DNA of 64,000 nt from Bromus sterilis (taxonomy: Eukaryota > Streptophyta > Magnoliopsida > Poales > Poaceae). Below the pieces are notes generated by a model. It saw nothing but the letters and a program-made list of their open reading frames with translations. It was not told where the DNA came from and made no database searches. The stretch is from NCBI GenBank assembly GCA_950022295.1, contig OX465596.1:211575501-211639500 (forward strand). The letters are read 5' to 3'. A program made the position numbers and the translations under genes. Every line of letters begins with the position of its first letter. The first letter of the stretch is position 1. Positions 44,506-56,720 of this stretch are shown piece after piece.

Positions 44506-46880
44506 TTAATTGGATTTCTTTTTGAAATTTTTGCATGATGCACAAACCCAAGCTAACCCTAGCACATGCCTAAAAGAGGGTTGTGACAACTCGGCCCCAC
44601 TCAAAAGAATCTCGTCCCAAGATTCAGAAGTCATTGGGAGGATGGTGGGGTACTCGGCACGGAGGCGGTCTTCTCTTTCCCATGTAGCTTCTTTCTCGGA
44701 GTGATGTGACCATTTCACTTTGAGAAACTTGATCTTCTGACGACGAGTTACACGCTCTGCGGAATCAAGAATACGAATTGGGTACTCTTGATAAGAAATG
44801 TCATCTTGGAGATCAAGCGTTTCATGTTCGACTTCGCGGATGGGGTCCTTGAAGCAACGCCTGAGTTGTGACACATGGAATACATCATGTACCCGGGAAA
44901 GGTGCGGGGGTAGTTCAAGTTGGTAGGAAACTTCTCCACGTTTATCTAGAATGCGGAAAGGTCCGATGTAACGTGGGGCCAACTTGCCTTTGATACCGAA
45001 TCGTTGGGTACCCTTCAGAGGAATAACCCGAAGGTAAGCTTTTTCATCCAGATTGTGGCTTTCTTGCCTATGATGACGATCATAGTAGCTTTTCTGACGA
45101 GACTGGGCGGCTTTCAATTGATCACGAACAATGCGAACTTGCTCTTTGGCTTCCTTGATCATATCCGGTCCAAAGAATTGTCTTTCACCGGTTTCTGACC
45201 AGTTTAAAGGTGTTCGACATCTTCGTCCATAGAGGAGTTCAAAAGGAGCCATGTTCAGACTAGATTGGAAACTATTGTTATAAGATAATTCGGCGAACGG
45301 AAGAGATTTCTCCCAATTCTTTCCGGAAGATATAACACAAGCTCTGAGCATGTCCTCGAGGAATTGGTTAACCCTTTCAACTTGACCGCTAGAATGATGA
45401 TGGAAAGCTGTACTAAACGAGAGATGAGTTCCCATAGCATTTTGAAAACTTTCCCAGAATCTAGAGGTGAAAAGGCTTCCACGATCAGAATTTATTTCCA
45501 AAGGAACACCGTGAAGAGACACAATTCTAGGAACACCGTGAAGAGACACAATCCGCCAACTGACTAGCAGTTATAGACTCGCGAACAGGAAGGAAGTGAG
45601 CAACCATTGAGAGTCAGTCAATGACCACGAAGATGGCATCATTTCCTTTATGGGTTTTTGGGAAGCCGGTGATGAAATCCATAGTGAATTTGTCTCATTT
45701 CCACTCGGGAATAGGAAAAGGTTGAAGAGTACCAGTAGGTCTTTGATGTTCTGCCTTAATGCGACGACAAACATCACATTCAGCAACAAATTGAGCAATG
45801 TCTCTCTTCATCCGGGTCCACCGAAATCTCTGGCGTAGATCTCGATACATTTTTGTGCTACCGGGATGAATGGAGAGGCGAGTGTCATGAGCTTCCTTAA
45901 GGATCAGCTGCCTTAGGTCTTGATTCTCAGGGACTACCAAACGATTTTCAAACAATATCATTCGTTGATCATTTGTAGAGAAACATTTAGCATCTCGGCT
46001 AGCAATGTTCTTCTCGATCTCTTGAATAACACTATCATGTTTCTGGGTGGCTATGATTTGATCCTCAAGGGTTGGTTTCGCCACCAGGGTAGAAAGAAAT
46101 CCATGAGGAACGATCTCGAGATTGAGCTTTCGAAATTCCTCATGAAGAAGTGGTTGATACTGTTGTAACATGAGGTTGTTACAATACGACTTACGACTTA
46201 GTGCATCATCCATGACATTGGCTTTGCCTGGGGTGTAAGAAATTCCTAAGTCATAATCTTTTATCAACTCAATCCAGCGTCTTTGCCTGAGATTAAGATC
46301 TGGCTGGGTGAATATGTATTTGAGGCTTTGGTGATCAGAATAGATCTCACAACGATTACCAATGAGGTAATGTCGCCAAGTCTTCAGGGCATGAACTACG
46401 GCAGCGAGTTCAAGATCATGGGTAGGACAGTTCTCTTCATGTGGACGCAACTGGCGTGAAGAGTATGCTACCACATGTCGATCTTACATAAGTATGCATC
46501 CTAACCCTTGCCGTGAAGCATCACAATAGATTTTGAAATCCTTTTTGGTGTTTGGAGGTGCAAGTACGGGGGCAGACGTCAATCTTCCTTTTAGCTCTTG
46601 AAAGCTTTCCTCGCACTTGGGGGTCCATTGGAATTTCTTATCTTTCTTGAGGAGTTCGGTTAGAGGCTTTTCAACTTTGGAGAAGTTCTCAAGGAAGCGG
46701 CGGCAATAGCTTGCTAAGCCAAGAAAACTCCTAACTTCCTTAACCGATTAAGGTGCAGTCCAGTCAAGGACGGCCTGAACTCTCTCGATATTGACAGCAA
46801 TGCTTTTCACAGAAATCACGTGGCCTAAGTAGGTCACTTTTGGTAGCCAAAATTCGCACTTAGAGAAAATGGCATAAAAT
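44506..46880 (-). pseudogene. pol: Element C pol: RT end, RNase H, integrase, chromodomain
   Basis: From 46880 the minus strand reads the RT connection (VTYLGHVIS), a TAA in the RNase H at the LM/DRHVVAY position (46482-46484), then RNase H (SRQLRPHEENCPTHDLEL, YSDHQSLKYIF), a linker, an integrase zinc finger (CDVCRRIK) and MDFITG. A stop lies at 45695. A 27 bp direct duplication (GGAACACCGTGAAGAGACACA at 45502 and 45530) shifts the frame, after which 45549-44506 is fully open: NSDRG, QVERVNQF, the complete C-terminal half of integrase, and a chromodomain (RILDSAERVTRRQKIKFLKVKW, EKEATWERE). The open frame continues 83 bases into the 3' LTR. This is the best integrase C-terminus in the window. 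Confidence 0.85.
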
Positions 46881-49563
46881 ATGGCCCATGTCCATATATT
46901 TTCTAAGTCCTTCAGATTTGTTATTTTCTTCTGTTTTGCGCGTAGTATTGCGAATGAACCGTAGCTCGGATGAACTTGCGCCAAAAATGAAAAGTGTGCT
47001 TCATGATGTTCTCTAACTTTTTGATTTGGTGAGTTAATTGATTTGAGGTCATCTAGTTGATGTAAATCACTGTTGAAGTGGGCACCAGATCGTTAACTGC
47101 TACTACTTTCTGTTAATTGTTGCTGCTGTTATTTTCTTGCAAGTTTGGTTGCTGATTGTGTCACATTCATGTGCACGTCATTTAGACACATTACTTTGTC
47201 ATGTTTGCCATATGTAGCTATATTATTTCTTGCTTCAAAGTGGTGACCTTGTTAACATGTGATGTTGTTTATATAAAGTTGCTACTTTGATGCCTTATAG
47301 TTAGTGACCCATGCCTCATATGCTTTAGTTCCAATGTAATTATTTGCTCCTTGTTATGTGTACTTTGATGCCATGCTTTTATTTTCCATGTTATGGTTGC
47401 TTCTCATATAGTTATCAAGCTCCTAAAGTGCAACCCTGTTGTTTGCTGTCACATGCCCTGTTTTGTCACTAAGTCCCTAGTCCAGTACTATATTCTTTCA
47501 TTTTGCATGAGCAACAATTACTTGTTCGTGATGCTCATATACATGAAACTTTGTTGCCATGCCTTCCTTGCAATGTCTAGGATATTACCTCATTTAAATT
47601 GACTAGCATAGATAGTTTACTTTATGCTTCACCTCTTGCCATCATTGTGTGATATGCCATGCTTGAGTGAGATGTCGTGTTAACAACATTTCCTCATGTT
47701 GTGTAGCTAAACAACTTGAACCATTTTAAATGTGTGGTATCGTCCTGTGTGACGAGTACTCAACTTAACCTGCTAGTAATCGCTCTCGACGTTAGATGTG
47801 ATATCGTATTGTGTTGTCTCGTGTTGACTTCTAGTTGTTGCTTTCTCATGATTACTTCGTAGTAATAGATGCATCTATGTTGATTTCCTATCCAGTGTTT
47901 ACTTCTTGTGTGCTCCCGCGGGTACTCTCGGAGACGTTGCAAGCTTGCGATCGACTACACCTTCGGTGTCCTCTTCTCAACAGGTAAGGGGAGCATATAT
48001 CAAGCTTATAACTTTCAGCTCACTCGTGCCTATGTGTAGGATAGAACGATTTCTTGATCCTACCACTTCATATTCATGCCTCTAAAATAAACCCAAACAG
48101 TCATTTCCTCCACATCCCAGCAAACCTTGTTCGACTATGTTACTATTGCTCGCTGCTCAACCGCTGCTTAGTATGCATGCTAGGATGCTATCAACTGTTA
48201 CTTCCTGTTACTCCTTGGATTGGGCTATCACACTATTATATTATTGTGGATTATGTGATTATTATAATGTTGACTATACTCGACGAAGGATGGAAGGTCT
48301 AGGCTATCCCGCCCCGACGCGTTGTTCCATTTAAGTCACCTAGGATTCGAGTTCCGGTTATTGGTTTCAAGACTAAGCGTGCCTAACCGCGTCTGGGATG
48401 CTATGGGGTCCCATTTTCTTACCTACCTAGCTCCAAACATTTCTAGTGGTGGCCCAAGCTGATTTACCATTTTAAAAATGTGTGTGTGACTGGTGAGCTC
48501 CTAGCAGATTTACAAATAACTTGGGCCAGCGGAGGCATGGTTTCTCTTGTTGGTCCACCCCAAGGATCTAGGGTGCTTCCCACATGGTTTGGGTAGCCAA
48601 CCCGACCTCATCCAGATGATAGAGGCCAATTCGAGAGCGCGGCCGGCTTTTGAGTTGGATGTCGACTCACCGGGGGCCACCGGATATGTGCGTTGTTAGT
48701 TAGAGGGACCTGACGTCCGGATCTCTCGGAACAACTCTTCAATGAGTGTCTTTAACGCGTCTGGCTGAGAGAGATGGGCATGCGTGAGGAGCCTTGTAAT
48801 CGGAAGTTGGTAAACCCCTGCAGGGTTAAATATTTTCGAGAAGCCGTGTCCACGGTTATGGAAGACTTGAGACCTACTCCTTATTCATAGACAACAACAA
48901 CTGAGATTAATCTTAATAACTTGATCAATGTGTGTGTGCCTTGACTGCTTCTTCTTCGTCGGGAAGCGAAGGGGAGGACAAGGATAGGATAGGTGTTATG
49001 TTTGCGTAAGTAGCTGATAGCAAGACTTGGTTCACATCTTACTCTACATGGATCGTTAGCCACTCATATATTGCTAGTGCGACTGCAACCTCACCACTAC
49101 CCCCATCTTACTGTGAGAAGTTAGTTACAAGACTTGTTGATATATCTCACCCCTTGTTTTCGCTTTTACGCACGTTATGCAAACGATGTTGGACTTCAGT
49201 GGAGCTTGACGACCCTTCTTGTGGACGCCTTCACGGAGACTCGACGACGACTAGTTAGGCGGATCCCGACGGAGAGCCTGGACCCGTGTGGTTACTGGAA
49301 TAGTGTGTTTTACCTTTATCACTAGGCATTTGATTATGGTCTGTACCCAGACATGTATCATCCGCTGATGTATTGTATTTAAGGCAATTGTACGCCCATT
49401 GTATGAGATGTTGTACCCTTGTAGTTGTAATGTTGTGATATCATGTTAGAAATCCGGGGCATATGGAATTGTCATATGTCGCGGTTGGACCGATATGTGC
49501 TTCGTCCCTGTATCTGGATGGAAACATCAAGATCTAGAACAGTACCACATATCGGGCCTTACA
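46880..49563 (+). mobile_element. Plus-strand LTR-B copy, 5' end truncated
   Basis: Reverse-complement homology to 9608-12650: AAGTCACCTAGGATTCGAGTTCCGG (48334-48358), the palindromic module (48810-48865) and the terminal CCACATATCGGGCCTTACA ending at 49563. The GC-rich promoter part is missing, and the left edge abuts element C pol near 46880. It is 5-15 percent diverged from the other LTR-B copies. Confidence 0.8.
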
Positions 49564-49721
49564 ACTTGGTATCAGAGCCTTACCGACTGTAGGATCCATT
49601 TTCTAGCCGAAGTCGAGTCTAGACAAAAACTATTTGGTAGGTAGTAAGTTAGTTATCGGAGAGTAGGATTCTTTTTCCTCCTTACCTTTGCTCAGGTCAG
49701 GACAAGTTTCGTAAGTGTTTT
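49564..49721 (+). other. PBS and start of the interior of the plus-strand LTR-B element
   Basis: TTGGTATCAGAGCC at 49566-49579 is the initiator Met tRNA PBS. The following ~140 bp match the interior of the other LTR-B element in reverse (CAGGACAAG, GTAAGTGTTTT). The sequence stops at 49721, where a plus-strand LTR-A begins. Confidence 0.8.
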
Positions 49722-52700
49722 TGTCACAACCCCAAGTTAGGTATGTGCTAGGATCAAGTGCTCCTTTGCATCATGTGATAAATTCAAAAAGAAATTCAAT
49801 AATGGGGAAAAGAAAAGCCCTGAGAAATTAATTAAAATGGCCAGATAAAAATCTTTTTCCAAAAATCATTTGAACATTTTAAAAATTCCTATAAATGATG
49901 CTGATCATTTTAAAAGTGGTTTGGGAACAATCCCATGCTCATGCAATTTTCTAATTTTCAAACAATGCCTTGGAAATTAAATAAATACCCTATTTGAATT
50001 AAGATTCAAATTATTTGAATTTTAAAAGTGCTCAAAATTTATGAGTGGCTAACTCTATATTTTATGAGGCCACATAAAAATTTGGGGCATTTTATAAAAT
50101 GCCTTGGTATTTTTACCAGAGAAAAACAAAAGAAACAGAAAAGTTTAAAAAGAAAAGGAAAGCAGAGCTTACCTCACTTCTGGCCCAACTGAAGCCCCCC
50201 AGCCTCCTGGCCCAGCCCAGCCCACCTGGGGAGGGCACATGCGTCTTCCTCCCCAGGACATGCAGGCAGGCAGCACGCCGGCGACCGCCGTGGGCGTGCC
50301 AGGCAGCTACCTGCCTCCCTCTCTCTTCCCGTGGCGCCTGGAGACGCCTGGAAGGCCACCGCGTCCACTCCCCCCTCTCATGTTCATCTCCCCCTCGCCC
50401 CAGGTGAGTTCGTCGACGCCCGAGGAGATCAGCAGCGCGGCCGCCATGGAAACTCGTGGCCGAAGCCCGAGCTAGTCCTCAAGAGCATGTCCTTCGTCTT
50501 CACCGTCGTCGTCTACGCCAAGGAGCAGAAGGAATCGAACAGGGGTGCTCTAGGATCGCCACCCCCTTCATCGTCTTCACCTCCGGCCGCCGCACGTCGC
50601 CGTTCAATTCCGGTCGCCGTGAAGCCTACCTGAGCGCGCCACTGACTCTGTTGAGTTCAGGTGAGCTTACGGTTCTCCCGAACTACTCCATCGTCCCCCT
50701 CCTCAACTCTAGCCGGATCCGCCATGAACGCAAGAGCACCTCGCCGTCGGGATGCTTGTCGTCGTGCAGCCTGGAACCCTAGAACCCCGAGGCCATGTCT
50801 AACTTGCTCCCTATGCTCCTCTGCTTCGATTGCAACCACGAACGTTTCAAATGGCGCTTCACAGCTAGTTCCACCTCGGGCCAGTAGCTCCGCCGCCGCT
50901 AGGGCTCGTCGCCGACGACGATGCCGTGCCCTCCCAGGCCTTGTTCTTGGTCCAGTTCGAAGCGCGACGCTCAGGGCTCCAAAATGGTGGTCTTGGCGCA
51001 TCAAGAGGACCACGGGAACGCAGTCACAGAGGACACCGTCGTATCGGGTGGTCGTCGGAGACACGTCGCCGGCGAACTGACGTGTCCGGCGAGGTTAACC
51101 ACCTTGGCCCCACCTGCAGTGTCACTCACAGTGGGCCCAGTCCCTCAAATTAAACACGGTTTAATTTAATTAAAACGGGGTTAACCCCTGTGACACTGAC
51201 AAGCCGGACCCACCTGTCAGCCCCCCCACACGCCAGCATGACGTCAGCCTGGCGCAATAAGTCAATTAAATTGATTAAATCAATTACAGAAAATCCAGAA
51301 AATAGCCAAATCTTTGGAAATTCATAACTAATTCATTTTAACTCCAAATTGGGCAAATAATATGTCTAAAATTATCAGAAAAATACAAGGATTATGAATA
51401 TGCAACTTGTTTCTGTGTTTGACCATTTTAAAATGGGTGAACAGTAGCAAACATGCATATGGATCCTTTTCAAATTCAAATTTGGAGTGATTTTGCAAAT
51501 GATTTTGCAACACCCTTAATTCCAATTGATTCATCCACACATCAGAGACATTACTTCACCTATACCACATCACTTCATGATCAGCATTTTCAAATGAACT
51601 TTCGTGCATTCAAATGCATTTTAAATTCATCGATAAATCAAATGGAGTTTGAATTTGCATTTCAAATGCAATATACTCCTTTTAAATGGAATGCTCAACA
51701 CATCAGTACCTTGAACATCACCATTGCAATCTTATTCATGTGATTGTGCATTGTACATTATGTTGATCCTATGATTGTCATGTTGCTGGTAGAAGTGGAG
51801 CCGGAATCCGAGATCACCCCCTTCGTTGAAGACCCCGTGACTGAACCTCGTCAGCAAGGCAAGCAAACCCCCATTGATCATGTCTATAAAATCCCACTTC
51901 CCTCTCATGTCTCGCTTATGCATTGTTTAGTATGATCACCATGATAACGTTTCTATCGCCTAGTTGAACCCATATCCTTTGCATGACCTATCATTTTGTC
52001 ACAGTAGTAAGCAAACCACAATCCTAGCAGATGTAGGAGTTGGTTGATATCATGTGGCCCCTGCAACTGTTACTGCTTATTGCATTCTTAGTGATATAAT
52101 GAGGTTGGTTTTGATGTGAGTCGGGATGATGGTAAACATGGTGTTGATGAGAGTGAAATGTGTTGGTGAATCTACCCTAATACAAGGTGAACGATGAGAG
52201 GCTGTGTAGGAGTACACAGTGGGTTGTCTCGTTGAACACCGCCTTAAGTCCGAGTTCTTGTGTGGTGATCCAAGAAGAAGAGTACAACCACACATTGGGC
52301 TCACTGACCCCTCTCATCCTAGTACCTCACCCGTTCGAACCCCAAGAGTCGCAGTAGTTCGGAGTTCTGGTAGGGCTGTGGCACGGTCTGCGAAGTGGAT
52401 GAACGGCTTTTCAAGACCGGCTTGGGACCCTGCACACATCGTTTGAGGCTGTACTGGAACCTCGGCCGGACTTCCATACGGATCCCCCTCAGATAGGCGA
52501 CTCTCTGGACTAGAACGGAGCTGTGGGCGAAGTTTTGTGGTGAACATCCTCGCCGACACTCCTTGAATGGTGTCGAGGCCAAAGGCGGTAACTGATGGTC
52601 ATGTGTGTGTAGTAGTACACCCCTGCAGGGTTAACAAAACTATTCGAATAGCCGCGTCCGCGGTTAAGGACTGCTTGGAAAGCTTAGCTTGATTATTAAA

Positions 52701-53445
52701 CAACTTGAACTGGATACTTCTAAAACACACCAAGAAAAGCGTGAGTGCTATGGGGTGCTTCTCGTGGGGAAGTCGAGGAAGTAACCATAGTGGTGTAATT
52801 GGTTGAAGAGATGTAGTGGACTCGTGTACGCTTCTTACCTCAAGTCTGGTACTCGTAGTTCAGGACTAGCCAAGTCAAAGCTGGCACTTCTGCAAGTGAA
52901 ACCCCACCTCCCTTTACCTTGATACATGTGCATGAGTAGTATAGTTCCTATGTAAGTCTTGCTGAGTACGATTTTGTACTCACGTTTGCTTAATCTATGT
53001 TTTAGATGAAACCACCGACCCTGATGGTGACTTCTACCCAAAGCTCGAAGAATGAAGAATCAGACCAAGACCAAGCTAGTGTAGTCCCAGTCAGACGACT
53101 GGTTCCCTCGTGGAGGGCTTGTTTTTAGATAAGGTTCTCTAAGCCATTTGTTAAACTTGTCTGTACTCAGACCTACTTTGCTTCCGCTTGTTTGTTGTAA
53201 TGTTGGATCACAAGCTTGTGATCTCTGTGTGCACTCTGTAAGAGTTATTAATAAAGAAGTATACTTTGTAGAGAATTGCAATGATACCTGCTGTTCATAC
53301 AAGGCATGTGTGCTGCGTGTATGTTTATAACATGCATGTCTTTGTATGGGTTTTCGAGACCTTAGTTATGATCTGGCTGGCGGTCTTTTATACACCAAGT
53401 GGCCCTTAGATGTGCGCAGCTTGGGGCATCGCGATGCGATTTCTC
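49722..53445 (+). mobile_element. Plus-strand LTR-A copy, 3' end cut by element E
   Basis: Begins TGTCACAACCCCAAGTTAGG at 49722 and follows the LTR-A order in reverse complement: AT-rich start, GC-rich block (50200-51100), GGTTAACCCCTG, AT-rich part, the palindromic module (52615-52670), CTTTTATACACC (53385) and GCGATGCGATT. Element E interrupts it after TTCTC (53441-53445). It is the most diverged LTR-A copy. A sense-strand CTATAAAATCCC lies at 51884-51895. Left flank GTTTT (49717-49721) is a candidate target duplication; the partner would lie beyond the window. Confidence 0.8.
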
Positions 53446-56400
53446 TGTCGGGACCCGGGGTTAGCGTATGTAATTCCAGTCACGATATAATCACATGGAG
53501 AGCAGAGAGCCGTACCCACTTGTCTAAGTAGACAAGGCCAAGCAAAGAACGCCCTCGGAAAGCATCAAACGTGAGGGGCATCCCATCCAGGCCGGATGAT
53601 CAACTGAGATGGTTCCTCAACGTCCGCTCACAATTCTAAATTCATATGGGTGGTGAATCTCATACTCATAGACAAGTCGCCTCAACCATGTTATCGATTG
53701 GATCCTAACTCTTACATAGACTTACTCCAGCCCGATCACTTAGTCGGGGTCTAGGGCGGGCTCGATCATACAACAAAGTGTGCACATGACAGATTCACGA
53801 GCAATCGCATCGCGATGCCCCAAGATGCGCACATCTAAGGGCCACTTGGTGTATAAAAGACCGCCAGCCAGATCACAACTAAGGTCTCGAAAACCCATAC
53901 TAAGACATGCATGTTATAAACATACACGCAACACACATGCCTAGTATGAACAGCAGGTATCATCACATAACTCTACAAAGTACTCTTTATTGATATACAG
54001 ATAGAGCATACAAAGATCACATGTGTGTGATCATCATTACATCAAACAACGGAAGCAAATTAGGTCTGAGTACAGACAAGTTTAACAAATGGCTTCGAGA
54101 AGCCTTGTACAACAAACATGCCCTTCCACGAGGGACCAGACTGCTGTCTGGGACTATGCTAACTTAGTTAACATCGAGCTTCACGAAGGTGACTCCATCG
54201 GGGTCCGGGTTCTCATCTAAACATAGAATAAGCAAACGTGAGTACAAAGTCGTACTCAGCAAGACTTACATCAGAACTATACTACTCATGCTCAAGTATC
54301 AAGGTAAAGGAGGTGGGGTTCAACATGCAGAAGTGCCAGCTTTGACTTGGCTAATCCTGTACTACGAGTACCAGACTTTGAGGTAAGAAGCGTACACAAG
54401 TCCACTTCCTTCTCCAACCAATACACCACTATGGTTACTTCCTCCACTTCCCCACGAGGAAGCACGCCATAGCACTCACGCTTATCTTGCGAGTTTTATA
54501 AGTATCCATTCAAGTTGTCTATGATCAAGTAAAGGTTTCCAAGTAGTCCATAACCGCGGACACGGCTATTCAAATAGTTCATTAACCCTGCAGGGGTGTA
54601 CATCTTCACACGCGTGTCATCACTTCTCGCCTCGTTCTTGTCACCCTTCAAGCGGATGTCGGACGTGGATGAAACCAAGGCACTACCCTCACATCACCTT
54701 CTCTAATCCAGGAGTCGACTACCTGAGTTTGTCACCGCTCGAGAGTCCGTACGGTTCCACGAAACGGACTCAGATAATGTAAGGGACGGAGACGCCACCT
54801 TTGAGAGATGGTTTCACTGCCTCACAGGTCCACCCACATATCTATACATAAATCAAATGGAAACCCCGAATCTAGTGTGACTCCTGGACCGGATCGGGTA
54901 CGTAAAGAGGCCAAATGGGGCTCCCATAAAACCCTACATGTGGTCATACTCTTTGTCTTGGATCACAAAACAGGAACTCGGGGCCTAGGGCAGTGTTCAA
55001 CGAGACAACCCACTGTGTACTCCTACACAGCCCCTCATCGTTCACCTTTGTTTAGGGTCGATTCATCAACACGTTTATCATCAGCATCACTGTGTTCATT
55101 CCATCCCGAATCACAAACATAACATCCTCATTGTATCACTAAGCAGCAATAAGCAGTAACAGTTGTAGGGGCCACATGCTCATCAATCAACTCCTAAATC
55201 TGCTAGGATTGTGGTTTGCTTAATACGGTGGCAAAATGATAGGTCATGCATCGGAATGGGTTCAACTATGCGAAAGAACGTGTGTCGATGATCCCCTAAA
55301 CATGCATAAGCGAGACTGAGAGGGAAGTAGGATTTTATAGACATGATCAATGGGGTTTGCTTGCCTTGCTGACGGTACACGGGTCTTAACGGTGGTCTTC
55401 TTCTTCGGGGTGATCACCGTCTCGGAACGTCTGTCATCGGAGGCAATCATCAACAAGGGGGGACACAAATAAAACACAATGCTCAAGCACATGATATTGT
55501 TGTGACATGAAGTAAAGGTTACTGATGTGTTGATAATTCCATTTAATTGAAGTGTATTGCAAAAGAATTGCAAATTCAAACTTCAAATTTGAATTCAAAT
55601 TAAGCCATATGCACATTTGCTACTGTTGCCCCATTTTAAAATGGTCAAACATGAATTTTTTTTTGCATATTCTTAATCCTTGCATTTTTCGGATAATTTT
55701 TCATATATTATTTGTTTAATTTGGAGTTAAAATGAATTTTCTATGAATTATTGAAGTTTGGCTATTTTTCTGGATTTTCTGTAATTATTAAATCATTTCT
55801 AAATTTCTGGAATTTGACTTATTGCATCAGCATGATGCAATGCTGACATCAGTGGGGGGGCTGACCAGTGGGGTCGACCTGTCAGTGACACAAGGGGTTA
55901 ACCCCTCTCTGTTTAATTAATAGAAGGGTTTAGGGGGCCAGGGGGGCCACCTGTCATGGACTCGGGGGGGTTACGTGTGGTTTAGGCACTAATTAACTTG
56001 GGCCCGCCGGCGGTTAGCCGCCGGTGCCACTGGGCACGGCGGAGGCTTGCCGGAGTGGCCATTCCGGCCATGGCTTGGCACGGGGAAAACACGGGGAGGT
56101 GCGTCGTGCTCTCCCGAGTCGAGGGGAGGAACTAGGGGGTTGCCAGGGGCACTAGGGCGACGGCGGCGTCGACAAGTGCGGTGTCCGGAGCCACGGTTGA
56201 CGGCGAGAAGGCGAAACCGGGCACGGGGAAGAGCTGGAGATGGCGCAGATCGATGAGGAGCTCACCCTGGCGACGTTGAAGAGGACGGGGAGGTCGGGGG
56301 CTGGCCGGAGACGGCGGGATTTGAGCTTGAAGCTCCCGGCGACCGACGGCGATCCGGTGAAGGGGGCGACGACTCCAGGGCTCATCCGGCGCAATTGAGT

Positions 56401-56720
56401 GGGGGGAACGGAGTAGACGTCCACGGCGGTCACGGCAGACAGCTTCGCTTGCTCTCTCGTCGGCGTTGGCCACGGCGGTGCACGCGGCTGTGCTCCGGCG
56501 AGCGCTCTGTCGTCGACGAATACGAGCGGAGGAGAGGCGGAGGGTGAGCTAGAGGAGAGGGATAGGCTCGGGGGGGTGGGGGGTCTCTGGCGTCGCGTGG
56601 CGTGAGGAGGGAGGCAGGGGAGGCCTAGACGCCTCTCACGGCGGCGACGTGGCGTCGGCGCGCTCTGTCGTCGCCACCGAGCTGCTTTGACCCGTGGGGA
56701 GGAAGACGACAGGCGGCTCG
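53446..56720 (-). mobile_element. 3' LTR of element E, internally truncated
   Basis: Begins TGTCGGGACCCGGGGTTAGCG at 53446 and ends at the GC-rich block near 56720, where it joins chromodomain sequence directly. Comparison with element C (44105 versus 44645) shows ~540 bp missing: ~480 bp of LTR, the PPT and the last ~57 bp of interior. The module is at 54545-54600. Confidence 0.8.

Larger units (their letters stand above)
37277..44588 (-). mobile_element. 3' LTR of element C (LTR-A, ~3.77 kb without the CACTA element)
   Basis: Starts TGTCGGGACCCGGAAT at 37277 and ends AGGGTTGTGACA at 44588. The LTR is split by the CACTA element between 39018 and 42559. It keeps the antisense TATA (37683) and the palindromic module (38384-38439, with a perfect CTATTCGAATAG). 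The GC-rich block lies at 43420-44170. Confidence 0.85.
37277..46880 (-). mobile_element. Element C: LTR-A chromovirus, 5' part lost, with a CACTA insertion
   Basis: A minus-strand element with 3' LTR 37277-44588 and pol from 44589 leftward-reading to about 46880, where RT sequence (CEFWLP, at the same point as in A and E) ends and LTR-B-like sequence begins. Gag, protease and most of RT, PBS and 5' LTR are missing. Left flank is CGCTG (37272-37276); no partner duplication exists because the other end is lost. Confidence 0.8.
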
